This document shows, piece by piece, positions 50,156 to 59,377 of a DNA stretch of 64,000 bases. The stretch is taken from NCBI RefSeq assembly GCF_006540305.1, contig NZ_BJOR01000001.1:1612001-1676000 (forward strand). Direction: 5' to 3'. A program made the position numbers and the translations under genes. The notes beneath the pieces were generated by a model. It was not told the origin of the DNA. It saw only the letters and a list, made by a program, of their open reading frames with translations, and searched no databases. The DNA is from Streptomyces sp. 6-11-2. GTDB lineage: Bacteria; Actinomycetota; Actinomycetes; Streptomycetales; Streptomycetaceae. Position 1 is the first letter of the stretch. Each line of letters starts with the position of its first letter.

Positions 50156-51748
50156 CTACACGGCTCCCGCGCCCGTCAGCGACCGCACCTCCGTCTCGGC
50201 GTGTTTGGCCTCGTCCGGCGCCTCGGTGGAGGTGACGGTGCCCAGCCAGCCGGCGAGGAATCCCAGCGGGACGGAGACGATGCCGGGGTTCTCCAGCGGG
50301 AAGAGCTGGAAGTCGACACCCGGGAACAGCGCGTCGGGGCTGCCGGAGACCACCGGGGAGAACACGACGAGCCCGAGCGCGGGAACCAGCCCGCCGTACA
50401 CGGCCCACACCGCGCCGCGGGTCGTGAAGCCGCGCCAGAACAGGGAGTAGAGCAGCACTGGCAGGTTCGCCGAGGCGGCGACGGCGAACGCGAGGCCCAC
50501 CAGGAAGGCCACGTTGAGGTTGCGGGCGAGCAGGCCGAGGGCGATCGCGACCACGCCGATGCCGACCGCGGCGACGCGCGCCACGGCCACCTCGCCGCGC
50601 TGCCGGGCACCGCGGCGCCGCAGCGACGCGTACAGGTCGTGGGCCACCGACGCCGAGGAGGCGAGCGTGATCCCGGCGACCACCGCGAGGATCGTGGCGA
50701 AGGCGACCGCGGCCACCACCGCGAACAGGACCGTGCCCGCCGTGGAGTCGGCGCCGCCGCCGAGGTCGAGGGCCAGCAGCGGGACCGCCGTGTTCCCGGA
50801 CGCGTTGGACCCGCGCAGGGCGTCCGGTCCGACGATCGCGGCCGCACCGAAGCCGAGGACGATCGCCATCAGGTAGAAGCCGCCGATCAGTCCGATGGAC
50901 CAGATCACCGAGCGCCGGGCGGCCCGCGCGGTCGGCACGGTGTAGAAGCGGGACAGGATGTGCGGCAGCCCCGCCGTGCCGAGCACCAGCGCCAGTCCGA
51001 GACTGATGAAGTCCAGGCGCGCGGTCAGGTCCCCGCCGTACTTCAGTCCGGGCACCAGGAAGGCGTCCCCGTGGCCGCTGCGCTCGGCCGCGGTGAGCAG
51101 CAGCCGGTCCAGGTCGCCGTGGAACCTGACCAGGACGAGCACGGTCAGCACGACGGTGCCGCCCAGCATCAGGACCGCCTTGACGATCTGGATCCAGGTG
51201 GTGGCCCGCATCCCTCCCAACGACACGTAGATCACCATCAGCGCGCCGACGCCGATGACGGTCCAGGTCTGCACCCCTGCGCCGGTCCGGCCCAGGAGCA
51301 GCGCCACCAGGCTGCCCGCGCCCACCATCTGCGCCACCAGATACAGAACGGACACGGTGACCGAGGAAGTTCCCGCCGCGATCCGCGCCGGCCGCTCGCT
51401 CATCCGCGCGGCGACCACGTCGGCGAGCGTGAACCGCCCGCAGTTGCGGACCAGTTCGGCAACGAGGAAGAGCACGACCAGCCAGGCCACCAGGAAGCCC
51501 ACCACGTACAGCACCCCGTCGTAGCCGAACAGGGCGATCAGCCCGGGAACTCCGAGGAAGGAGGCGGCCGAGGCGTAGTCGCCCGCGACGGCAAAACCGT
51601 TCTCCATGGGCGTGAACAGCCGCCCGCCCGCGTAGAACTCCTCCGCCGATCCGTGCCGGTTGCGGCTCACCCAGGTGGTGATCCCCAGGGTGACCGCAAC
51701 GATCACGCTGAACAGCACCAGTGCCAGCGTCTGGTGGTTGCCCGTCAC
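50156..51748 (-). CDS. Sodium:solute symporter family protein (MctP/ActP-like acetate permease)
   Basis: A 530-residue membrane protein with about 13 helices. Family motifs include EEFYAGGRLFTPMENGFAVA near helix 2 and GLPHILSRFYTVPTARAARR, typical of the monocarboxylate/cation-acetate symporters. It probably imports acetate, pyruvate or similar acids with sodium or protons. The GTG at 51746-51748 overlaps the DUF485 stop by four bases, a conserved pairing seen with acetate permeases. The MITE-like element lies past its 3' end. Confidence 0.9.
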   Translation of the reverse strand: MTGNHQTLALVLFSVIVAVTLGITTWVSRNRHGSAEEFYAGGRLFTPMENGFAVAGDYASAASFLGVPGLIALFGYDGVLYVVGFLVAWLVVLFLVAELVRNCGRFTLADVVAARMSERPARIAAGTSSVTVSVLYLVAQMVGAGSLVALLLGRTGAGVQTWTVIGVGALMVIYVSLGGMRATTWIQIVKAVLMLGGTVVLTVLVLVRFHGDLDRLLLTAAERSGHGDAFLVPGLKYGGDLTARLDFISLGLALVLGTAGLPHILSRFYTVPTARAARRSVIWSIGLIGGFYLMAIVLGFGAAAIVGPDALRGSNASGNTAVPLLALDLGGGADSTAGTVLFAVVAAVAFATILAVVAGITLASSASVAHDLYASLRRRGARQRGEVAVARVAAVGIGVVAIALGLLARNLNVAFLVGLAFAVAASANLPVLLYSLFWRGFTTRGAVWAVYGGLVPALGLVVFSPVVSGSPDALFPGVDFQLFPLENPGIVSVPLGFLAGWLGTVTSTEAPDEAKHAETEVRSLTGAGAV

Positions 51749-52299
51749 GAGGCACCTCCGCGCGCGCCGCGCGTCAGCTCCTGGGTGTCCCAGCGCAGTT
51801 CGAGCGCCACGCGGTCCCTGCGCAGCCGTGCGTGCCGGGCGTAGGCCCAGGCGAGGAGGAAGGTGCTGAGGAACTGCCCGAGGCCCGCCAGCATCCCCAC
51901 GTTCACCGCGCCTGCCACCGGTCGCGCCATGAACCCCGGCGCGGTCGTGGCGGTCACGACGTAGCTCACGTACCAGACGAGGAAGAGGGCGACCGCCGGC
52001 ATCACGAACCTCCGGTAGCGGCTGCGCACCTCCTGGAACGCCGCGCTGCGCTGCACCTCGAGGTACGCCTCGGCCGCCGCACCGGCCTCCGGCCCGGTCC
52101 GCCCCTCCCGGCGAGCCGCCGGTACCGGTGCGGCGGGAGCTCCCGTGCCGTTGCCGTCGCCCCAGCCGGAGGCCAGCGCGTCGTACCAGGGGTCGCGGTA
52201 CCTGATGTCCTCGGGCTCCGGGTCCTGGCCTTCGTCGGTCCCGGGCACGTTCCCGGGATCGTCACCGCCAGCATGGAAGCGGTCGTTGCTTGACTGCAT
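51745..52299 (-). CDS. DUF485 membrane protein
   Basis: A 184-residue protein. An acidic, glycine-rich cytoplasmic N-terminus of about 80 residues precedes the DUF485 domain: SAAFQEVRSRYRRFVMPAVA, then two membrane helices around FLVWYVSYVVTA and LAGLGQFLSTFLLAWAYARH. DUF485 proteins (YjcH) accompany ActP-type symporters, here through a 4-bp overlap. The ATG at 52297-52299 is used; a TTG two codons upstream is the alternative. The exact role in transport is unknown. Confidence 0.87.
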   Translation of the reverse strand: MQSSNDRFHAGGDDPGNVPGTDEGQDPEPEDIRYRDPWYDALASGWGDGNGTGAPAAPVPAARREGRTGPEAGAAAEAYLEVQRSAAFQEVRSRYRRFVMPAVALFLVWYVSYVVTATTAPGFMARPVAGAVNVGMLAGLGQFLSTFLLAWAYARHARLRRDRVALELRWDTQELTRGARGGAS

Positions 52300-52405
52300 G
52301 CCCAAGGATGGACAGAACCGGAAGTTCCCTGACTTCTCTTCCCCCCGCTCTTCACCCCATCAGGTGACGCACCCCTGTCGGTGGACGCGCCGGCACCGAC
52401 AAGTC

Positions 52406-52440
52406 GGCGCGGGCCTCCCCCGGAAGGGAAGGCCCGCGCC
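52406..52440 (-). terminator. Terminator of parE
   Basis: GGCGCGGGCCT (52406-52416) pairs with AGGCCCGCGCC (52430-52440), 36 bases beyond the parE stop on the minus strand. Confidence 0.75.
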
Positions 52441-52475
52441 GGAAGGGACCGGAAAGGACCGGAAGGGCCGGTGCC

Positions 52476-54599
<2,124 letters not shown>

Positions 54600-55041
54600 G
54601 CGGTTCGCTCCTCGCTGAATTTCAGTTGGGGCCCTGATGGGTAAGGGCACGGCTCGGGTAGCCGCTCAGAGAGTACCGAGGCCTGGTAGAGCCCTTGTAA
54701 CGCAACCCTCGGCAGAAACACAGACTAGTAGAGAGTCGCATGCACGTTCGATCCTTCAGCCGAGTGAAGCACATATCACGTTCCCTTCGAGGCATGAACC
54801 ATTTAGGCTCCGGGCACGTCCTCATGAACAACCGGCAACCCGGCCGGGGAGGACCGACCATGACCGATAGCGCGAACCCGTACGACACATAGACACGCAA
54901 TACGGCACATTCGCCGCCAAACCGGCAGCAGCCGACCGCCCCGAAGCAGAATCTTCGAGGAAAAGCCACGATCGGGAACGTTTGGGGCTGGTTGGATGTT
55001 GACCCTGGTACGACAGCTCGTCGAGCTAGAGAAGAGGCGAC
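54600..55041. other. Divergent intergenic region, parE / DUF7455 gene
   Basis: A 442-base AT-richer region with promoters for parE and the DUF7455 gene. The only coding candidate is a 10-codon frame at 54860. GAAGAGGCGAC before 55042 is the ribosome site of the DUF7455 gene. Confidence 0.5.
54860..54892 (+). CDS. Candidate 10-codon leader peptide
   Basis: The ATG at 54860 follows a strong GGGGAGGACC ribosome site and encodes MTDSANPYDT before a TAG. It lies about 150 bases upstream of the DUF7455 start. Whether it is translated or regulatory is unknown; the ribosome site is the only support. Confidence 0.3.
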   Translation: MTDSANPYDT

Positions 55042-55272
55042 GTGACTACTGTTCTGACCCCCGCGAGCCCACTGACGGCCGCTGATCGCTGCGACCGCTG
55101 CGGCGCCCAGGCATACCTGCGCGTCGTCCTGCTGAGCGGCGGAGAACTGCTCTTCTGCGCCCACCACGGTCGCAAGTTCGAGCCAGAACTCAAGAAGATC
55201 GCCGCTGAGATACAGGACGAGACCGAGCGCCTGACCTCCGTTCCGGCGAACGCCTCCGAGGAAGAGCGCTGA
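55042..55272 (+). CDS. DUF7455 small zinc-ribbon-like protein
   Basis: A 76-residue protein conserved in actinobacteria. CDRCGAQAYLRV and LLFCAHHGRKFE supply a CxxC...CxHH set able to bind zinc; an acidic helix ends the protein. The GTG at 55042 is well placed after GAAGAGG. It usually sits, as here, between parE and the hrdB region. The function is unknown. Confidence 0.85.
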   Translation: MTTVLTPASPLTAADRCDRCGAQAYLRVVLLSGGELLFCAHHGRKFEPELKKIAAEIQDETERLTSVPANASEEER

Positions 55273-55309
55273 CCTCCCCGCCCGACGAGCCTCCGGCGCA
55301 GGCCGGCGA

Positions 55310-55348
55310 ACGGGCGGTCGCTTCTGGCACCCAGGAGCGGCCGCCCGT
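55310..55348. terminator. Bidirectional terminator
   Basis: ACGGGCGGTCGCT (55310-55322) pairs with AGCGGCCGCCCGT (55336-55348) with one G-U pair, between the convergent DUF7455 and trypsin genes. Confidence 0.75.
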
Positions 55349-55369
55349 CCTCGTGACCCGCGACGCCGG

Positions 55370-56227
55370 TCAGGACTCGCCGGACGACGGGCGGGGCGCT
55401 TTCGTGTGGGCCCGGCTCAGCGCCCGGACCACCTCGGACACACGCGTGTAGACGCCGGGGCTCCCGGCGCGCCCGCAGCCGCTGCCCCACGACACAAGCC
55501 CGATCAGCCGCCCCTGCGCGACCAGGGGCCCCCCGCTGTCCCCCTGGCATGCGTCACGGCCCCCGGCGGTCTCCCCCGCGCACAGCATGCTCTGGGGCAG
55601 GTATGTGCCCTCGCCGCCGCCCGGATAGGCCTTCTTGCACTCGGCGTCGGGCAGGATATGGAGAGGCGCGGCATACAGGCTGTGGGCATAGGCGCCGGTA
55701 CCGGTGGTGTCCCCCCATCCGTAGACCGTGGCACTCGTGCCCGGCGAGTACGCCGGGTCGCCCGCCCTCGCCATGGGGATGACGGCACTCTGCGGCAAGG
55801 ACTCGGCAAGAGTGAGCACGGCGAAGTCACCGGCATTGGTGGTGGAATCGTAGTGCGGATTGACCCAGGTGCCACGCACGGAGACCTCCTTGCCCTGCTG
55901 TGAGAGCAGATCCGTACGTCCCGTGATCACCTTCAGATCCGGCGTCGGTGGCGCGCCCACGGCCTCTCCGGACAGACAGTGGGCCGCGGTGAGCACCGCG
56001 GTGCGGCCGATGGCCACGCCCCCGCAGAACTGCCCCGCACGGGTGCCTCCGAACCGGTCACGGCTGGAGAGCGCCACCGTCCACGGGCTCTGCGAGACAT
56101 CGACGGGGAAACCGCCGATGACAACGCTGTCGGCGGCGACGGGCGCCGCCGCGGCCAGCGGTATCACGCCTCCGGCGGCCGCCATGACCAGCGGCCCGAT
56201 CAGGGCACGGGCAATACGGCGTCGCAT
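55370..56227 (-). CDS. Secreted trypsin-like serine protease (S1)
   Basis: A 285-residue secreted protease. A signal peptide of about 32 residues ([20 protein letters not shown]) is followed by the mature start VIGGFPVD, the position where zymogen cleavage normally exposes an Ile/Val-Gly-Gly end. The catalytic triad is intact: His in TAAHC, Asp in [10 protein letters not shown], Ser in GDSGGP. Six cysteines match the trypsin disulphides. A 20-residue basic tail follows the fold. It is a single gene upstream of the hrdB terminator. Confidence 0.92.
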   Translation of the reverse strand: MRRRIARALIGPLVMAAAGGVIPLAAAAPVAADSVVIGGFPVDVSQSPWTVALSSRDRFGGTRAGQFCGGVAIGRTAVLTAAHCLSGEAVGAPPTPDLKVITGRTDLLSQQGKEVSVRGTWVNPHYDSTTNAGDFAVLTLAESLPQSAVIPMARAGDPAYSPGTSATVYGWGDTTGTGAYAHSLYAAPLHILPDAECKKAYPGGGEGTYLPQSMLCAGETAGGRDACQGDSGGPLVAQGRLIGLVSWGSGCGRAGSPGVYTRVSEVVRALSRAHTKAPRPSSGES

Positions 56228-56293
56228 GGATGCTCCTCACTCTCAGGTGATCACGGAACACCCAGAGTCATGCACGGTGGCGCGACGCGCAGC

Positions 56294-56330
56294 ACGAGGG
56301 CCCGGTCCCCGCAGGGGGGACCGGGCCCTC
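56294..56330 (-). terminator. Terminator of hrdB, 16-bp perfect stem
   Basis: Bases 56294-56309 pair with 56315-56330 (loop GCAGG), 18 bases beyond the hrdB stop on the minus strand. Confidence 0.85.
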
Positions 56331-56347
56331 GGTGTCACAGGTCCGGA

Positions 56348-57886
56348 CTAGTCGAGGTAGTCGCGCAGCACCTGCGAACGCGACGGGTGGCGCAGCTTCG
56401 ACATGGTCTTGGACTCGATCTGACGGATCCGCTCACGCGTGACGCCGTAGACCTTGCCGATCTCGTCGAGGGTCTTCGGCTGACCGTCGGTGAGACCGAA
56501 GCGCATGGAGACGACGCCCGCCTCACGCTCGGACAGGGTGTCGAGGACCGAGTGCAACTGCTCCTGGAGCAGCGTGAAGCTGACCGCGTCGGCCGGGACG
56601 ACCGCCTCGGAGTCCTCGATGAGGTCACCGAACTCGCTGTCGCCGTCCTCGCCCAGCGGGGTGTGCAGCGAGATGGGCTCGCGGCCGTACTTCTGGACCT
56701 CGATGACCTTCTCCGGGGTCATGTCGAGTTCCTTGGCCAGCTCCTCCGGGGTGGGCTCGCGGCCCAGGTCCTGGAGCATCTGGCGCTGCACGCGCGCGAG
56801 CTTGTTGATGACCTCGACCATGTGCACCGGGATACGGATGGTGCGGGCCTGGTCGGCCATCGCGCGGGTGATCGCCTGACGGATCCACCAGGTGGCGTAC
56901 GTGGAGAACTTGTAGCCCTTGGTGTAGTCGAACTTCTCCACCGCGCGGATCAGACCGAGGTTGCCCTCCTGGATGAGGTCCAGGAAGAGCATGCCGCGGC
57001 CGGTGTAGCGCTTGGCCAGGGAGACCACCAGACGGAGGTTGGCCTCCAGGAGGTGGTTCTTGGCGCGGCGGCCGTCCTCGGCGATGATCTCCAGCTCGCG
57101 CTTGAGCTTGGGGGCGAGCTTGTCCGAGTTCGCCAGCTTGTCCTCGGCGAAGAGACCCGCCTCGATGCGCTTGGCCAGCTCCACCTCCTGCTCGGCGTTG
57201 AGCAGGGGGACCTTGCCGATCTGCTTGAGGTAGTCCTTCACCGGGTCGGCGGTGGCACCGGCCGCGGCGACCTGCTGGGCGGGCGCGTCGTCCTCGTCCT
57301 CGTCGGAGAGCACGAAGCCGGCACTCTCGGCGCCCTCGGGCTCCTCCGCGCCCTTGGCCTCCTCGAGCACCTCGTCCTCGAGAAGCTCGGCGTCGTCCTT
57401 CTTGGCGGAGGTGGTCTTCTTGGCCACCGTCTTCTTGGCGGCCGTCGTCTTCTTGGCCACCGTCTTCTTGGCGGCGGTCGTCTTCTTGGCAGCGGCCTTC
57501 TTCGCGGGGGCCTCTTCCTCGACGGACGCGCTGGCGGCGGGCGCCGCCGGAGCGGCGGCGGTGGCCTTCCTGGTGGTCACCGTCTTCGCCGCGACCGTCT
57601 TGGTGGCGGTGCGCTTGGCCGGACTCTTCGCTGCGACGCTCTTTCGGGTGCGCTTGTTGGGCTCCGCGGCACTGACCATCAGCGTCACACCCTCTTCCTC
57701 GAGGATCTGGTTGAGGCTGCGCAGTACGTTCTTCCACTGAGTGGCCGGAATCTGGTCAGCTTCGAAGGCCCGACGCACATCGTCGCCGGCGATCTGCCCC
57801 TCAGCCTTTCCCCGCTCAATGAGCGCCATGACAGAGACGGACTCGGCGATCTCCGGCGGGAGCGTACGGGATGTGCTGGCCGACAC
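56348..57886 (-). CDS. hrdB: Principal RNA polymerase sigma factor HrdB
   Basis: The essential housekeeping sigma-70 factor. The 512-residue protein starts [20 protein letters not shown], the known HrdB start, from a GTG at 57884-57886. After an N-terminal domain comes a Lys/Ala/Thr-rich segment ([13 protein letters not shown] repeats, residues about 130-160), an acidic stretch, region 1.2 ([20 protein letters not shown]), region 2 ([20 protein letters not shown]), region 3, and region 4 ([20 protein letters not shown]). The neighbour whiH confirms the locus. Confidence 0.97.
   Translation of the reverse strand: MSASTSRTLPPEIAESVSVMALIERGKAEGQIAGDDVRRAFEADQIPATQWKNVLRSLNQILEEEGVTLMVSAAEPNKRTRKSVAAKSPAKRTATKTVAAKTVTTRKATAAAPAAPAASASVEEEAPAKKAAAKKTTAAKKTVAKKTTAAKKTVAKKTTSAKKDDAELLEDEVLEEAKGAEEPEGAESAGFVLSDEDEDDAPAQQVAAAGATADPVKDYLKQIGKVPLLNAEQEVELAKRIEAGLFAEDKLANSDKLAPKLKRELEIIAEDGRRAKNHLLEANLRLVVSLAKRYTGRGMLFLDLIQEGNLGLIRAVEKFDYTKGYKFSTYATWWIRQAITRAMADQARTIRIPVHMVEVINKLARVQRQMLQDLGREPTPEELAKELDMTPEKVIEVQKYGREPISLHTPLGEDGDSEFGDLIEDSEAVVPADAVSFTLLQEQLHSVLDTLSEREAGVVSMRFGLTDGQPKTLDEIGKVYGVTRERIRQIESKTMSKLRHPSRSQVLRDYLD
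57405..57500 (-). repeat. In-frame lysine/alanine/threonine repeats in hrdB
   Basis: Four to five imperfect copies of a 30-base unit encode [15 protein letters not shown] decapeptides. This basic low-complexity region lies between the N-terminal domain and region 1.2 and is known to be variable in length among HrdB proteins. Confidence 0.75.
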
Positions 57887-58327
57887 GAACAACCTCTCGG
57901 AACGTTGGAAAACGGCTTCCGGCCCCGTCCATCGTGGACAGGAGCCGACCACCGGCCTGGGGATTGGGCCGACGGCGCGGGCGGGGGCCGGGAAGTTGCA
58001 CAGCGCCGTGTACGGCGTCCGTATTCCCTCCGCGGCTGTCACCTCTTAGGTCATCGCGTTGTACCCAGGAGTGTTACGCCCAATCTGCGTGGCCCCAGTC
58101 ACACCCCGTAAGTGCGTAAAAACGGCCAGACGTGGGCAGATGGAGTGGGCTGGTCGCCACGCACATACGACCCCACCGGCGGCTCGCCCCGGTCACTTGT
58201 GGCCCCCGCCGACTCGCGGAGGGATCCGCGTCCGCGGTCGGCCGGCGAACCGCCTCTCACCGGACCCCGCCGGAGGACGGCAGGGCCACAGCCGTGCCGC
58301 CCACGCAGGGATCGACGCCCGAGCGGT
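57887..58327. other. Upstream region of hrdB
   Basis: A 441-base gap between the start of hrdB and the end of whiH, both on the minus strand, so it holds the hrdB promoters. A candidate sigma-R promoter is at 58002-58028 (GGGAAT, 18 bases, GCT; consensus GGAAT-N18-GTT). The housekeeping promoter was not assigned. No other gene was recognised. Confidence 0.45.
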
Positions 58328-59215
58328 TCAGTGCTCGCGCGGCGCGGGGACCACCCGCTCGACCTCCGGGTGCACCGTGAGCAGTTGGCGCATGGCGTTC
58401 TCCGCCGCGGTGCCGTCGCCGCCCGCGACCGCGTCGACGATCCGGGCGTGCTGCGCCAGGGAGGCCTCGTTCGGCCGGTCGCAGCCCGTGACGGGGCCGC
58501 CGGACACCTGGAGGGCGGCCGAGACGATGCCGGAGAGGTGCTCCAGCATCCGATTGCCCGCGATCTGGATGAGCAGCGAGTGGAACTCGGCATCCGCGCG
58601 GGAGAAGGTGAGCGCGTCGCCCTGCCCCAGGGCGTGCCCCATGATCTCGACCATGTCGGACAGGCGCTGCTGGATGTCCTCGCGCGCGTGTCCGGCGGCG
58701 AGACGCGCGGCGAGCGGCTCGATCGTCCAGCGCAGTTCGCTGAGCTCGCGGCGCTGGTCGTCGCGCTGCGGCCCGAAGGCCCGCCACTCGATGATGTCGG
58801 GGTCGAGGAGATTCCAGTCGCTGACCGGGCGCACCCGCGTGCCGACGTTCGGGCGAGCGCTGACCAGGCCCTTGGCCTCCAGGACGCGAAGCGACTCGCG
58901 GACGACGGTACGGGAGACCTCGAAGCGCTGGCCGATCTCCTCGGGCACCAGCGGACGGTCCGCGCCCAGGTCCCCGGAGACGATCATCTGACCCAGCTGC
59001 TGGACGAGTTGGCCGTGCAGTCCGCGGCCGCGGCTGCCCGCGGTACGCCGGCCCACGCGCCCCAGTTCCGGGTCGGCGCCCTCCCAGGCGGGGCTCGCGA
59101 CGCGGTCGGGGGCGGTCGCCTCGGTGTAGGGGTAACGGTCGAGTTCGCCCGGGCCGACGAGACCTGAGTCTGTGGAGCGGGCGGCGGTCATCATGGTGTG
59201 CGCAAGGGTACTCAC
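58328..59215 (-). CDS. whiH: WhiH sporulation regulator (GntR/FadR family)
   Basis: WhiH is needed for aerial hyphae to septate into spores. The 295-residue length from the GTG at 59213-59215 and the position beside hrdB match the known gene. An N-terminal extension of about 65 residues precedes the GntR winged helix (LVPEEIGQRFEVSRTVVRES, LRVLEAKGLVSARPNVGTRV) and the FCD ligand domain (about 145-280) with metal-binding type Asp/His positions (ADAEFHSLLIQIAGN, QHARIVDAV). The effector ligand is unknown. Confidence 0.93.
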   Translation of the reverse strand: MSTLAHTMMTAARSTDSGLVGPGELDRYPYTEATAPDRVASPAWEGADPELGRVGRRTAGSRGRGLHGQLVQQLGQMIVSGDLGADRPLVPEEIGQRFEVSRTVVRESLRVLEAKGLVSARPNVGTRVRPVSDWNLLDPDIIEWRAFGPQRDDQRRELSELRWTIEPLAARLAAGHAREDIQQRLSDMVEIMGHALGQGDALTFSRADAEFHSLLIQIAGNRMLEHLSGIVSAALQVSGGPVTGCDRPNEASLAQHARIVDAVAGGDGTAAENAMRQLLTVHPEVERVVPAPREH

Positions 59216-59307
59216 GGATCCTTTGTCGGCGTCGCCTCCAACTCCCTTGAGGTCTTTGGTGAAAAGCACACGAAAGGGTGATCGCTCACTTCGCCTCAAT
59301 TGACGCC

Positions 59308-59315
59308 TTATCGGA
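59308..59315 (-). promoter_or_regulatory. Candidate sigma-WhiG -10 element of whiH
   Basis: TCCGATAA on the minus strand, 93 bases upstream of the whiH start, matches the sigma-WhiG -10 consensus GCCGATAA at 7 of 8 positions. whiH is known to depend on sigma-WhiG. The -35 (TAAA) is not clear at the expected distance. Confidence 0.5.
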
Positions 59316-59377
59316 AAGAAATGGGCTCTCCCTGGGAAGTTGCGTGCAGAGCCCGACCGAAAGGGAGCGAACCCCCG

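Noticed and set aside
50093..51844. 583-codon open frame antisense to the symporter
   Set aside because: Highly charged shadow frame without a domain, opposite a clear 13-helix transporter.
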